A stretch of 64,000 nt of DNA. Source: Kitagawia praeruptora (Eukaryota > Streptophyta > Magnoliopsida > Apiales > Apiaceae). The stretch covers positions 48,592,001-48,656,000 of the forward strand of contig CM075346.1 of the NCBI GenBank assembly GCA_037693485.1, read 5' to 3'. The notes beneath the pieces are model-generated. The model worked only from the letters and a program-made list of their open reading frames with translations, was not told the origin of the DNA and did no database searches. Of this stretch, positions 34,000 to 45,321 are shown in pieces. The position numbers were made by a program, and so were the translations under genes. The number at the start of each line of letters is the position of its first letter. Positions within the stretch are counted from its first letter, which is position 1.

Positions 34000-34981
34000 T
34001 GTTAGGAATATGTTGTAGTTGATGATAACTTAACATTCAAGCAAAATTGTATAAGTCAAGTTTTGTAACTGTCAACGGATAAGAACTTATAACTCTATTC
34101 GTTGACAGGTAGCTCATCAACGGATGAGGTTTTGTAGCATACTGCAATATCTCTATTTATCAGTTGATAGTGTCCTTATTCAGAGTCATGTTGACCATCA
34201 ATGGATAGGCAGAATAGGGTAGCCAATTGTAAATAAGCTATGCTATGTAATTCTGTCTAAGTGAAAATGTATCAACGGATGAGAACAGGGCTCTATCAAC
34301 GGATACAACTCAAATCTACTCGATCAACGAATACAGCTCAAACTACCATCAACGGATAAGTAGGCACAACATCAACGGATAATCATTGTCACTTTATCCT
34401 ATGCTAGGAATTAGCAGTTGATAAGGACAGGTTTGACTGACAGATCACATGGGTTGATAGTAGGTATAAAAAGCAATATGGCAGCCATACTTTGGAAACA
34501 CAGAAGAAAGAAGCATTCCATTTACACAGTACATACAAGAAAGGTGCAGGGGACATATCTGTTCACAAGGACAACCTTTCGGCTACATGTGGATTTGGAG
34601 TAGAGTAGCAAGTCAACTTGAATTAGATTAATATTATCTTATTCCTGTAGCACTTGTAAACTTGGGATATATAACCAAGTGTAGCAACTCTTTAGATTGT
34701 AAGAAAACATACATATTTGCTTAGGGTTTCTTGAATATCTTTAGAAGCAAAGAGTTGTAAACACAGAAGCTGTGTACATTTGTATCACAGGGTTTTCTTC
34801 GAATAAAAGTCTCAGGTGGTACATTCAACCACCTGATTTTTTATGTGGTTGTGAACTATTTCTATTCAGCAATTATTTCTTTATAGATTTCTGTGGTTTT
34901 TATCAGAAATTTTATAACTATCAAGAATTGTATTCAACCCCCCCTTCTACAATTATACAAGTGTGTAATCTGGGAATAACA
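34000..34981 (+). repeat. 3' LTR of element B (982 bp)
   Basis: Pairs with 22017-23002. Differences seen by eye: C/A near 34084, G/A near 34328, G/A near 34602, T/G near 34694 and a shorter C tract near 34938. The target duplication TCCCC follows at 34982-34986. The nine word positions are retained, one with a changed base. Confidence 0.97.
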
Positions 34982-34986
34982 TCCCC

Positions 34987-37900
34987 CTTTCCCCAAGTAT
35001 AATAATACTTGTTGATAAGACTCCACAAAGTAGTCGTATCTAGTTGGAAAGGAAAATTCACCAATATTTCCCAAGCTGATGCTTGTTAATGGATATCGAC
35101 TTGTTCCAACAATCTTGTCCCTCGAATAATGAGGAAGTAATACAAAAACTCAATTTGATGAGTAGCAACCAAGTTGCGAAGGAAAGAATAGTTTAACAAG
35201 TATATGACCGGGCAGTCAAAGAAATAACAGCTCTCAAGTAAGGTTCCCTTATATTTTGGAAAGTAAATTTGAAGGAAGAATAGAGTCTTGAGAACCTTCC
35301 TCGATAAAATAATCATTATATGACTCAGAAATAATTTGCATAATATTCGAAGATCGAAGATAATATTTGAACGAAGTGATATATTTTAAAACCTAGTTAA
35401 AAGAATTAAATAAATATTCAAGGAATATTTATAATCTCATAAATATTTAAAGATTATCCTTTGTATAAAATATTGCTCAAAGTAACCCTCGAATGAATAT
35501 ACGAAAATTATTATTTAAATAAGTAAATCCTCGAATAAATATTTAGAATAATATTCAATAAATAAATCAACCTCAAATGAATATTCAAGAAAATATTCAT
35601 TAAATAAATAAAGATCAAATGAATATTCCAAAATATTAAATAAATAACTTAAAGGAATATTCAGAATAATGTTCGATAAATAAATCAACCTTAAATGACT
35701 ATTAAAATAATATTCATTAAGTAAATAATCTTGAATGAATATTCAAAATAATATTCATTAAATAAATAAATCTCCAATGAACATTCAAAGTAATATTCAA
35801 TAAATAATTAAACTCAAATGAATATTCGAAATAATATTCATTTAAATAAATAAAGCTCAAATGAATATTAAAAATAATATTCATTAAATAAATAAACTCG
35901 AATAAATATTCAAAATAATATTCATTAACTAAATAAACTCTAAATGAATATTTGAAATTATATTCGCTAAATATTCCTCCACTAAGGTAATATTCAAATA
36001 ACATTCCTCAAAAGATTCATAATCGAATAACAATCCCCGAAATAATAATCTGTCGTTGGAATCCCTCCGGGTTTTCACGACTATTTCTATATTACAAAAT
36101 ACCGACTCCCTGTCTATTTTCGAAGAATGAAGATCATATGCCCTTCACTAAGGGTCTTAGCAAAATCCGGCTTATAATTAATATATCATATCTAGCTTAT
36201 AAGCCAATAACATCTCATGGAACAAGTATCACAATATAATTCTGAAAGTAGGCATGCATGCTATGACATATGTATAACAACAATCAATCATATATATAAT
36301 CACAGCAACAGTTCCAAAGTATTGGAAACTTGTCAGGTAATCCTGTAGGGGTAGTGTGCCTCGGGTCAATCCGGTGATCTATCAATAGTCACAATATCCG
36401 AGGTTAATCACTTATACTTTTAAAAAGCTAGGCTAAGTATAAACTTAACTGAAGTCGAAACATGTTTTCGAGTTATCTCGCTATGCACCCTTTAGTGTAA
36501 CTCCTTTTTATCACCGATACGATCCAACATTTGTTCGTTATTAAGACATGTCATTATACTCACACTTGGTATATACTTAAGTCGTGTAAGTTCTGAGGTC
36601 GGTCATTTACGAACCAAGATTATACCTCGAGTTTTATCGCTCGTTTTCTAAGTGATTTACAAGAGTCATAACCAGGTATACTTTTAAGGGGTTCGTTCGT
36701 GCTTAACCTTGATTCGAACATTTCTATAAAATCGAAAAATGATCCGTTTGACATGAGGTTTTTTCCCATACCTTCCTTATGATCTCTAATATTTAATTAC
36801 TAAGGTTTGCCACTGAATTAGTAATAGTAAGGGGGCTCAATTTCAATTACAAACTCGCACTTACGGTTTTGAACCACTTTTACTAAATCGACAATATCTC
36901 CTAAACCGTAAGTCTAAATGCTTCGATTCTTTCGCCAAAACGATCTATGAATCAAGATCTACAATTAATGGCAGGTACTCAACCTTGAAAGAAAATTAAA
37001 GTTTCGGACATACTCTGTTTTTAACACCTAAGTAAATTTCGACATTATGACGGCTTAAAAACGAATAATCCAATTTTCGAACAACCCAAATAATCATTCA
37101 ATCAATACCCAAGACTAATATTCACTATTCATCATCTCCCTCACTGTCTCAACAGGTCTTGGAGCCATAAAACTCATTTTATCATTTTTATAGACCCACA
37201 CAACATACATGCTCTAAATCATGCATACAAGTCATAAACACCATCAAATCTCATATAAAACTCAAGGGTGGGTTAAGGGTTTACCTTCTTTGAAGCTCTA
37301 GAAACACTATCGAGTGTTTATAAACACTCAACAAGCCTTAGATAGTCTTTATATAGCTTAAACCTTAAGAACAAAACAAGAAAACTAGTTAATCACTTCG
37401 GAGTTACTATTCATCGGTTCAAAGAACTGCAAAAACGAGGGCCTTACCATGCTTTTCTGGACGAGGCTCCTAAAGAAGAGTTGTAGATAATCTAACCAGC
37501 TTTCCAACAAGCTAAATAACACTAAATTTCATTGAGTAATGAAGGAGATATGGCCGTTTGAAAATTATCACAGAAACTGTCAAACAATCTGGACAGTTTG
37601 GTTTCTTCTCTTGGGGAGGAGATTTGACTAGGCTACACTCATTAGAATACCATGAAATTTTGAGATAATATTACCGATGGAGTGTAAAAGCTATGGTTAA
37701 AATTTGGTGATTTTATCATGGACAGAAATGGAGATATGAATTTTCCTCTTGAGCTTGGTTCTGCTGGGCAGTTTTGGGAGAGGTGAGAGAATGGAGTTTC
37801 TTTGCCTTGTCTTTGATCTAATCTCTTGAATTATTGATGTTTAGGATAATATCTAGATATTATCATATGTGTGTGGCTGTGTGGCTCACCTTGGGGCTTG

Positions 37901-38526
37901 TGCAAAGAGTCTTGGAGAAGCTTTGCTAATTGTTTTGTTCTTTGAAATGATTCAAGTGTTTTAATCACTTAAATTCCTAATTGTTCTTGATTTAATCTTT
38001 GATTAAATCATATAATTCTCTTGATAATCATGTAGGATTTTTAATCTTGTAATGAACTCAATCCAAATTCCATAATTCGTTCGCTTTATCTTTTAATCTC
38101 GTTGTAAAGTTTCAGCGGTTTCTAGAACGCTCGTTTTACCATCTCTGTGGTTTTCGTTCCAAATCCCCAAATCAAATATAATAAAATTCAAAAATATTAA
38201 ATCCTCAAATCTTCAAATTTAATATCTCATTTCTTGAATATAATAATATATAATTCAGTGTCTGGTCAAATATTACACCAAAATAGAAATTGGAATTTCT
38301 GAATTCCGATCGTCTTTGCATACACTTATTTACTCCGTGAATCACTAATATGACTTCGAAATATCCATACCATGTCTCTTACATAGGGTGGTGTGAAAAA
38401 TTTCTTGGTTCCCAAAATCACTATTCATCCATGAAAAACACTATTCACGTATGGAAACACTATTCACTAATGCACTTAATCCAAATAAGAAAAGTTTTAA
38501 TTCTACCAAAAATTTGGGTTCTTACA
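34987..38526 (-). repeat. 5' LTR of element C, 5'-terminal part
   Basis: This resumes the LTR broken by B and ends at 38526 with TGTAAGAACCC on the minus strand. 35665-38526 matches 1-2841. It has a longer copy of the AT-rich 41-bp array (about 35480-36010), the palindrome at 37312-37329 and the TATA-like box at 37347-37356. Two insertions relative to the 3' LTR are visible, near 36427-36451 and near 38251-38265. The five bases after it, GATCC, may be C's target duplication, but the other copy is outside the window. Confidence 0.88.
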
Positions 38527-38873
38527 GATCCTCTATTAACAATTCATGTAATCCGAATATTATTTATAATCAAGAAAGAAACTAAATCATAAATAATATT
38601 TTTGGAAAATTTTGACGACATCCCCTTCCGATAGATAGCCTACCCATCGGAACACAACCAACAAACAAACCACAATGTTCACATTAAAATGCAATTTACA
38701 ATCGACTATGTACTAATCAATTCGAACAAGAAATTATTTCTAAATTAAATACTTCTTAACTTTAATCCAGCTACACAAACCGGATATACAAGGAAATTAA
38801 GATTACGATTCGAAAATTCACACAAAATTATACTAACAATTAACAATTAATTTCACTGGAATAATCGAATATA
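38527..38873. other. Unassigned AT-rich flank between elements C and D
   Basis: No gene is seen in these 347 bp. The stretch is older sequence into which C and D inserted, and it continues at 59452 after D. A piece near 38620-38660 (GACATCCCCTTCCGATAGATAG) looks like LTR-type sequence, but no partner is in the window. Confidence 0.5.
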
Positions 38874-38878
38874 GTATC

Positions 38879-40433
38879 TGAAGGAATTTACGGACGAGCG
38901 GAAGCGCGATATAAAATTTATTTCCGTAAAAACCATGTATCGGGCATATAGAAAAGCATATAAAAACGAAAGACCGGAGGAATCGAAACCTTACCTTGAA
39001 AATTCGAAGATGGTGTCTAGATGGTTGCTGGCAGTTGCTTCTCAGAGTGTGAAGCACTCTACCGGTATCCACCAAGAATAATCTTCGATGAAGCCTTTTA
39101 TAAAACAAGCTTTTATAAAAATGGTGTCTTGTTCTTTTGAGAGAGAGAGATGAAGAAGAAGAAAGGTGGCAACTAGGTTTTCACAAAACCACTTTTTCAT
39201 GCTAAACACCTCTCATCTCTTTCTATTTATAGGGCACATGTAGGTTTTTATTATAATTAATATATCATATATATTGTTATATAAATCCCACAAAATGTTT
39301 AAATAATAATTAAACTATTTTAATCATTATTAAAAACAACTTGCTCTCTCAAAATACCTTCATCAATAAATTAATCTTTTTATGGTGTGACCCTGTAAAT
39401 TCAATATTAAGCCGGTAGTAGAAATAAATAATAATAAACTTTTATTTATTATTTATATGAATTCTAAAATTCATTAAATATAATTAACTGATTAATTATA
39501 TTTATTCTACATCGTGAGTGATGCTTCTCAACATATCGCGACTATCCGGATAATATGAATTCACTGCTTAGAATACCAAGAACCTGTCAGTGCTAGTTAC
39601 CGTACAATCAATTCCTTCTACCCTACAATATCCCGATTAAATACAAGGCATGGATCTCGTGTCAAGCCTATCAAATTTAATCATATGATTTCTTATTCAT
39701 AATGCAAAGTTCATATTAATGCAAATTAGAAACTCTTTTCTAATTTCATATACTCTGGCCAGAGATTCCAGAACTCGCATACTAAGAATAACATAGGACA
39801 TTCACTTCTTTACTAGAAGGGGTAGATCCTTTATTGACCATTAACTATCTCCATACATAAATCCCTATGCCCAGAATAGACCTAATGGATGTCCTTGAGA
39901 CTAAGGACTAAACCAAAGCACAGTTCATTATATACAAGATTACTTTAACGATCTCAAGTCTAAGGACACTTGTACAACTATCACTCTGTGAACAACTATC
40001 GACACATGAGTAAACTCCATTAGTTGTTCAACTTATCGAGTCATGTTCAGTGAACTTATTCCTTAATAAGCACCTACATACTAGCTATAGTGTCACCACA
40101 CAAATGCCTATGAGAACAGACATCCTTCTGAAAGGAGCAAGCATAGTATGTACCAATCTTTGCGGATTCACTAACTTCCGATTAGTTATCCTATGATCAG
40201 GAACTGTTTAAGTCTAGAGTTATCATCTTCTAGATCTCACTATTATAATCTCATTATAATTCTAGAAGCTTTACTTTAAACCATGGAATATCTTATTTAA
40301 AACACTTTAAATAGATAAGGCCCGTAATAAAAACAAATAAATCTTTTATTAATATTAATGAAATCAAATAAGTGTACAAGAAAGTTCTTCCTAAATCATC
40401 ATACATGATTGGATTTTAGGACAAACTCTTTCA
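38879..40433 (-). repeat. 3' LTR of element D (1555 bp)
   Basis: On the minus strand it runs TGAAAGAGTTTGTCC..AATTCCTTCA. A TATA-like box CTATAAATAG lies at 39223-39232 on the minus strand. Short open frames within it occur in both LTRs and are not genes. Confidence 0.95.
39223..39232 (-). promoter_or_regulatory. TATA-like box in D LTR
   Basis: CTATAAATAG on the minus strand is present in both LTRs (also 58238-58247). The copy at 58238 would drive the genomic RNA. Confidence 0.55.
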
Positions 40434-40451
40434 ATCTCCCACTTGTACTAA
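40434..40451 (-). other. Polypurine tract of element D
   Basis: The minus strand reads GTACAAGTGGGAGAT directly before the 3' LTR start TGAAAG. Confidence 0.75.
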
Positions 40452-40486
40452 AGCCAATCTTTCTAGTATCTAATACCCATTCACTC

Positions 40487-42476
40487 ATTATGACGATCGA
40501 AGTGAATCTGAGATTGCGGCTTAGTGAGTGGGTCTGCTATGTTGTTATGTGTGTCAACTCTCTCAATGTTGACATCTCTACTTTCAATGATTTCCCTAAT
40601 CAAAAGAAAGCGCCACAAAACAGTTTTGTAGCGTCACTTGCATCTATAAACTCTGCTTCCGCTGTTGAGTCAGCCGTTGTAGGCTGTTTGGAACTCTTCC
40701 AACAAATCGCTCCACCCTTCAGAGTAGACACGTACCTTAACATGGATTTGCTATCATCACTTTCTGATTGAAAAGTAGAGTCAGTATAACCCTCTATTTT
40801 CAACTCAGATCCACCAAAAACAAGAAAAATATCCTTAGTCCTTCGCAAGTACTTAAGGATGTTCTTCACTTCTTTCCAGTGGTCTTCACCTGGATCCGAC
40901 TGATATCTGCTCGTCAAATTAATTGAATGAGCAATATCATGCCTAGTACATAACATCGCGTACATGATAGATCCTATTATCGAAGCATAGGGAATCTTAC
41001 TCATACGCTCTCTTTCCTCACGTGTCTCATGAGACATCTTCTCGGAAAGGGATACTCCACGGCTCATCGGTATGAGACCTATCGTGGAGTTTTCATGCTA
41101 AACCCTTTAAGCATTTTCTGGATGTATGTACCTTGGGTATGACCTATAATTCTTCTCGATCTATCTCTATAGATCTTCATACCGAGAATCTAGGATGTCT
41201 TTCCCAAGTCCTTCATAGTGAAGTTCTTTGATAGCCACACTTTGACTGATTGCAGCTTCGGTATGTCATTTCCTATAAGAAGTATGTCATCCACATACAA
41301 CACAAGAAATGTTACCGCGCTCCCACTAACCTTCTTGTAAACACGTGGTTCATCTATGTTTTTGATAAAATCAAACTCTTTGATTGTCTCATCAAAATGG
41401 ATGTTCCATCTACGAGAAGCTTGCTTCAATCCATATATGGATCGCAAGCAAAATCCGAATTGATTTGAGTAGGGCTACATGCAAAAAGTTTCATCAAAGT
41501 CAATCCTTTGCCTTTGTCTGAATCATTTTGCCATGAGCCTAGCCTTGTAGGTCTCCACCTAGCCATCTACTCCAATCTTTCTCTTGTATACCCTTTAGCA
41601 CCCAATAAGTCTAACATCCTCAGGTGCTTCAACCAAGGTCCATACTTGGTTGGTATACATAGAATCCATTTCGGATTTCATGGCACTCTGCCATTTCTCT
41701 GAGTCAACACTATGTCACATAAGGTTGTTTAGTTTGAACAGGAGTTTCCTTTTGAACCGTAGTAGTTTGTGTTCTATGAACTTCTTTAAGTTCAATCTTG
41801 CTCCCACTGTTCCCTTCAAGGATAAACTATTTTTTCTAAGAAGGTAGCATGTCTGGAGACAAACACCCTATGATCGGTGTAAAAGTGTTACCCTAAAATC
41901 TTTTTAGGATATCCCACAAACCTATATTTTACGGATCAAGATTCCAGCTTATCAGGGTCAACTTTCTTGACATAAGCTGGACATCCCCAAATCTTAACGT
42001 GTTTAAGACTCGGTTTCCTTTCTTTCCATATCTCATATGGAGTGTGAGGAACAGATTTGGAAGGCACCTTATTCAGTAAATATGTTGAGGTTTCCAATGC
42101 ATAACCCCGAAGTGATACTGGAAGATCTGCATAGCTTATCGTGGATCGAACCATGTCTGACAAAGTTCGATTTCCTCTTTTATTAGTATATTCAATTTGT
42201 AGTAAATTATGCTCTACGTCACATACATACAGACCATTATTTAAAATACCACTACCATAAAGAACGCTATCTCTTCAGAATTGAACATTTATTATTCTGA
42301 ATAACAAATGAAAATCCAGCCAAGTCTAACATGGGAATAGAAATAATATTCCTCACAATCGAGGGAACAAAATAACAATTATTTAAAACAATAGTCTTGC
42401 CCGTAGGCATATGTAAATCAAATGATCCTACAGCTTCAGCAGCAACTCTTGCTCCATTATCCATCCGTAGAATCAC
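40487..42476 (-). pseudogene. pol: pol remnant of element D
   Basis: Several frames together give a shrunken copia pol. The protease C-terminal part (NGARVAAEAVGSFDL) is at 42267-42476. At 41936-42230 integrase is reduced to its C-terminal side (RTLSDMVRST..TPYEIWKERKPSLKHVKIWGCPAYVK). The catalytic core with the DDE residues is deleted just upstream, because pre-integrase sequence joins directly to NRT. RT survives at 41190-41447 with GLKQAS and YVDD. RNase H is at 40600-41067 (STAEAEF present), and its last residues continue in another frame to about 40487 (ADPLTKP). The region from 41448 to 41935 is degraded RT and linker. The protein cannot work: it has an internal deletion, several frame changes and stops. 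Confidence 0.88.
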
Positions 42477-42486
42477 CTCCTCTTCC

Positions 42487-43443
42487 TCAAGAGTCCCTAC
42501 TTCTCCTTAGTCCCTGCAACGGATTGCAAATGTGAGACCCATAGGTGGTATCCAATACCCAAGTAGAAATTTGATTTAATGACATATTCACTTTAATCAT
42601 GAACATACCTGAACCAAAAGCGGTAGTCTCACTACCCTTCTTCTTATTCAATTCTGCAAGGTAAACCTTGCAGTTCCTCTTCCAGTGCCCCACCTTGTTA
42701 CAATGGAAGCAAGCATCTTTGCTCTTGGGGTCTTTAGCTTTTGGTGGAACCGGCTGTTTCTCACCTACTTTCTTCTTCTTGGGAGGGTTCTTCTTTCTTT
42801 TTCTTAGGATTGGAACTTCACCAATTAGAGGAACAGAACTCTTCTTAGAGGGAAAGTTCGATTCCACAGTCTTCAGCATGTTGTGGAGTTCAGCCAGGCT
42901 GACGTCCAACTTATTCATGTGAAAGTTCACAACAAACTGCGAAAACGAATCCGGAAGTGATTGCAAGACCAAGTCTTGACTTAACTCCCTATCCATGACA
43001 AAACCAAGTTGTCCAAGACGTTCAATCAAATTGATCATCTTAAGTACATGGTCATTCACAAATGATCCCTCCGACATCCTACAGCAGAATAGCTCCTTCG
43101 ATATCTCATATCGAGCTGTCCTCCCTGCCACATCATACAACTCTTGTAGATGCTCTAGGATAATGTGAGCATCCATAAGCTCATGTTGCTTCTGTAGCTC
43201 AACGTTCATGGAAGCTAGCATGATACATTGAGCAACATTAACATCATCTATCCACTTACGATACACAATATGTTCATCATTATGTGCATCGTCAGCAGGT
43301 TCAGTAGGCTTAGGTGAGTCAAGCACATATTCCAGCTTCTCAACCCTGAGAACAATTCTCAAGTTTCGAAGCCAGTCAGCAAAATTCGGACCAGTCAATT
43401 TGTGAGCATCTAGTATGCTCCGGAGTGATAGTGTAGAAGACAT
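42487..43443 (-). pseudogene. gag: gag of element D running into a mutated protease
   Basis: The ATG at 43443 opens MSSTLSLRSILDAHKLTG. This is a typical copia gag of about 250 residues with the UBN2-like core (ARYEISKELFCCRMSEG, LPDSFSQFVVNFHMNKLD). A basic stretch and one zinc knuckle, CFHCNKVGHWKRNC, follow near 42660-42710. The frame continues into protease, where the expected Asp-Ser/Thr-Gly triad reads DTTYGSHIC, so the catalytic glycine is lost. It ends at 42487, and the rest of protease lies in another frame. The gag part alone is open and could in principle be translated. Confidence 0.88.
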
Positions 43444-45321
43444 AATGTATATAGTAAATCTGTAAATGATAAACACATAACAACACTTAGCAAATATTCA
43501 ATTTCATTTCAAAACACTATATGAATCGGGTCTTTATTCATAAGTGGCTCCCACTAGTTTATCTAATTTATACAACCCCCTAAGTGAATAAATAATCATT
43601 CAAAATGCTAGTGGGAATAGGGATCCTACATTCCATCACACAACCTCGGCTGTAGCACGAAACGCCATGTGATGTTCAATACGCAGACAACTCTTGTCAA
43701 TTACATCTCATATTATTCCCTAATAAAACTTTAGCCTCTTGAATAATTGAGTCACAGCTGTAGCACGACAAACTCAATATTATAAGTCAAGTCTAACCCA
43801 ACATTTCGTTCAATTGAATCAGTCTCCAACAGCCCACGGCTGTAGCACGTAACGACCATTAGATTCTAATTCATTGTACACATCTCTATGTAATAGACAA
43901 GTATTTCTAATTTCGAAATCAAAGCCCTCGACTGTAGCATGAAACGACAATGATTTAAAAATGAGAACTACTTTCTACCATGTTGGAAGGCTATGACCGA
44001 CACAAGCCCGTTGTGTCATTGGCCAATTACTACTTGATATTATTATAAGGTTTATAATTATATATATTTATAGACAAAAATTTCAACTAAATTTTTTCTA
44101 TAAAGTATCATAATTACTAACCAATTAATTAATAATTAAAACTATTTTAATCATTTAAATTATTTCTAAACCTTTTAGAAAATAATTTTTCTGTTATTAA
44201 CTAATAATTAAAACTCTTTTAATCATTAATTCTATTTCTAAACTCTTTAGAAAATTAATCTCTCCCTTAATATAATTTCATAAATTAAATAAATAATTAA
44301 TAATATTAAGATCACATCTTAATTAATTTATAATAAATTAAATCTCATTTAATCAATTAATAAAATTGCTAAATAATTATTATTTCATAAATAAATAATT
44401 ATCAGCCATTATTAATTAACTAATATTATTTAACAAGCATAATCATATTATAAAGAGATTCTTTTCTTCAATTAAATATTTCAAATCAATAATCGATAAT
44501 AGGATGATTCCCAGATCGGGGGGAGCATTGTCAAGAGGCGTCACTTAATACCCCTTTCTTACAGATCGAAATCTGTTTTTGACAGAATCATCCTTTCTCT
44601 CAATATTGAAAATTCATATTTAATTACGTGTTTCACAAACACAAGAATCTCATGATTGTATTCATAATATAAATATTAAGGCAAGAAACGATTCCTATTT
44701 CTAGATTTTCTAGAGCACGCCTTATTTTGATTTAAGTTCACCTAAATCTATCATCTCATGGTAAACATAGGCATATATCTCATATATGAAAATAAATAAA
44801 CAAGTAGGCATGCATGCAATATCATGTCACACATTGATATAATGATGTATGGATTTATTATAGCATTTAAAAGCAATTTAAAACAATTAAAACATGCTTT
44901 AAAACACTTCCGGTAATATAAATATTTCAAAAATATTTATATAAAAAATATTTGACCACTCCATTAGATCCGTCTTGGAAAAACGAATCCAACGATATAT
45001 CGCACACCCAAAACGGAGTTACAAAACTCCCAAAAAATCAAATTTAATGTGGACAGAAGTCTGTAACGCATTATGGTAATGCGTTACAACAATTTAAAGC
45101 TATTAAATTGTGTAATGCATTTTGTAAATGCGCGACAACACTCATCACGCATTCCTGGAATGCGTGACCCCCTTCTCCCCGGTTGCGGCTCACGCGCGAG
45201 GCACTGAGCAGTAACAGCATAATTTTTTTTTATTTGGAACGTACGTTGTTGTTGTTGTCAGGTTGCCTTATCAAAACAAAACTGATGCATTAATTACTAC
45301 ACTAACTCCTTTTATTAACAA
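43444..45321 (-). other. Leader (5' UTR) of element D, gag-proximal part
   Basis: No gene is present. The stretch holds four spaced copies of a CTGTAGCACGAAACG motif (43647, 43756, 43837, 43929). A long-range stem has arms 44501-44510 and 44585-44594. Three hairpins with a GCATT/AATGC core lie at 45063-45167. The rest is AT-rich. The leader resumes at about 57410 after a block of inserted repeats and reaches the primer site. Confidence 0.7.
45063..45167. repeat. Three consecutive hairpins in the D leader
   Basis: The first is GTAACGCATTA, TGG, TAATGCGTTAC at 45063-45087, with perfect 11-bp arms. The third is TCACGCATTCC, T, GGAATGCGTGA at 45145-45167, also with perfect 11-bp arms. The middle one at about 45112-45136 has the same layout with two or more mismatches. 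All share the GCATT/AATGC core. Confidence 0.9.

Larger units (their letters stand above)
22017..34981 (+). mobile_element. Element B: young Sirevirus-type Ty1/copia retrotransposon (12.97 kb)
   Basis: LTRs of 986 and 982 bp differ at only about four substitutions plus a C-tract length change. The element is flanked by the target duplication TCCCC (22012-22016 and 34982-34986). Order on the plus strand: 5' LTR, tRNA-Met primer site, gag, pol, 0.5-kb spacer, env-like ORF, polypurine tract, 3' LTR. Gag has one in-frame stop and pol has two, whereas the 1495-residue env-like ORF is intact. The word TCAACGGATA or its complement, allowing one or two changes, is found about 38 times across all compartments. 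The element disrupts the 5' LTR of C. Confidence 0.96.
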
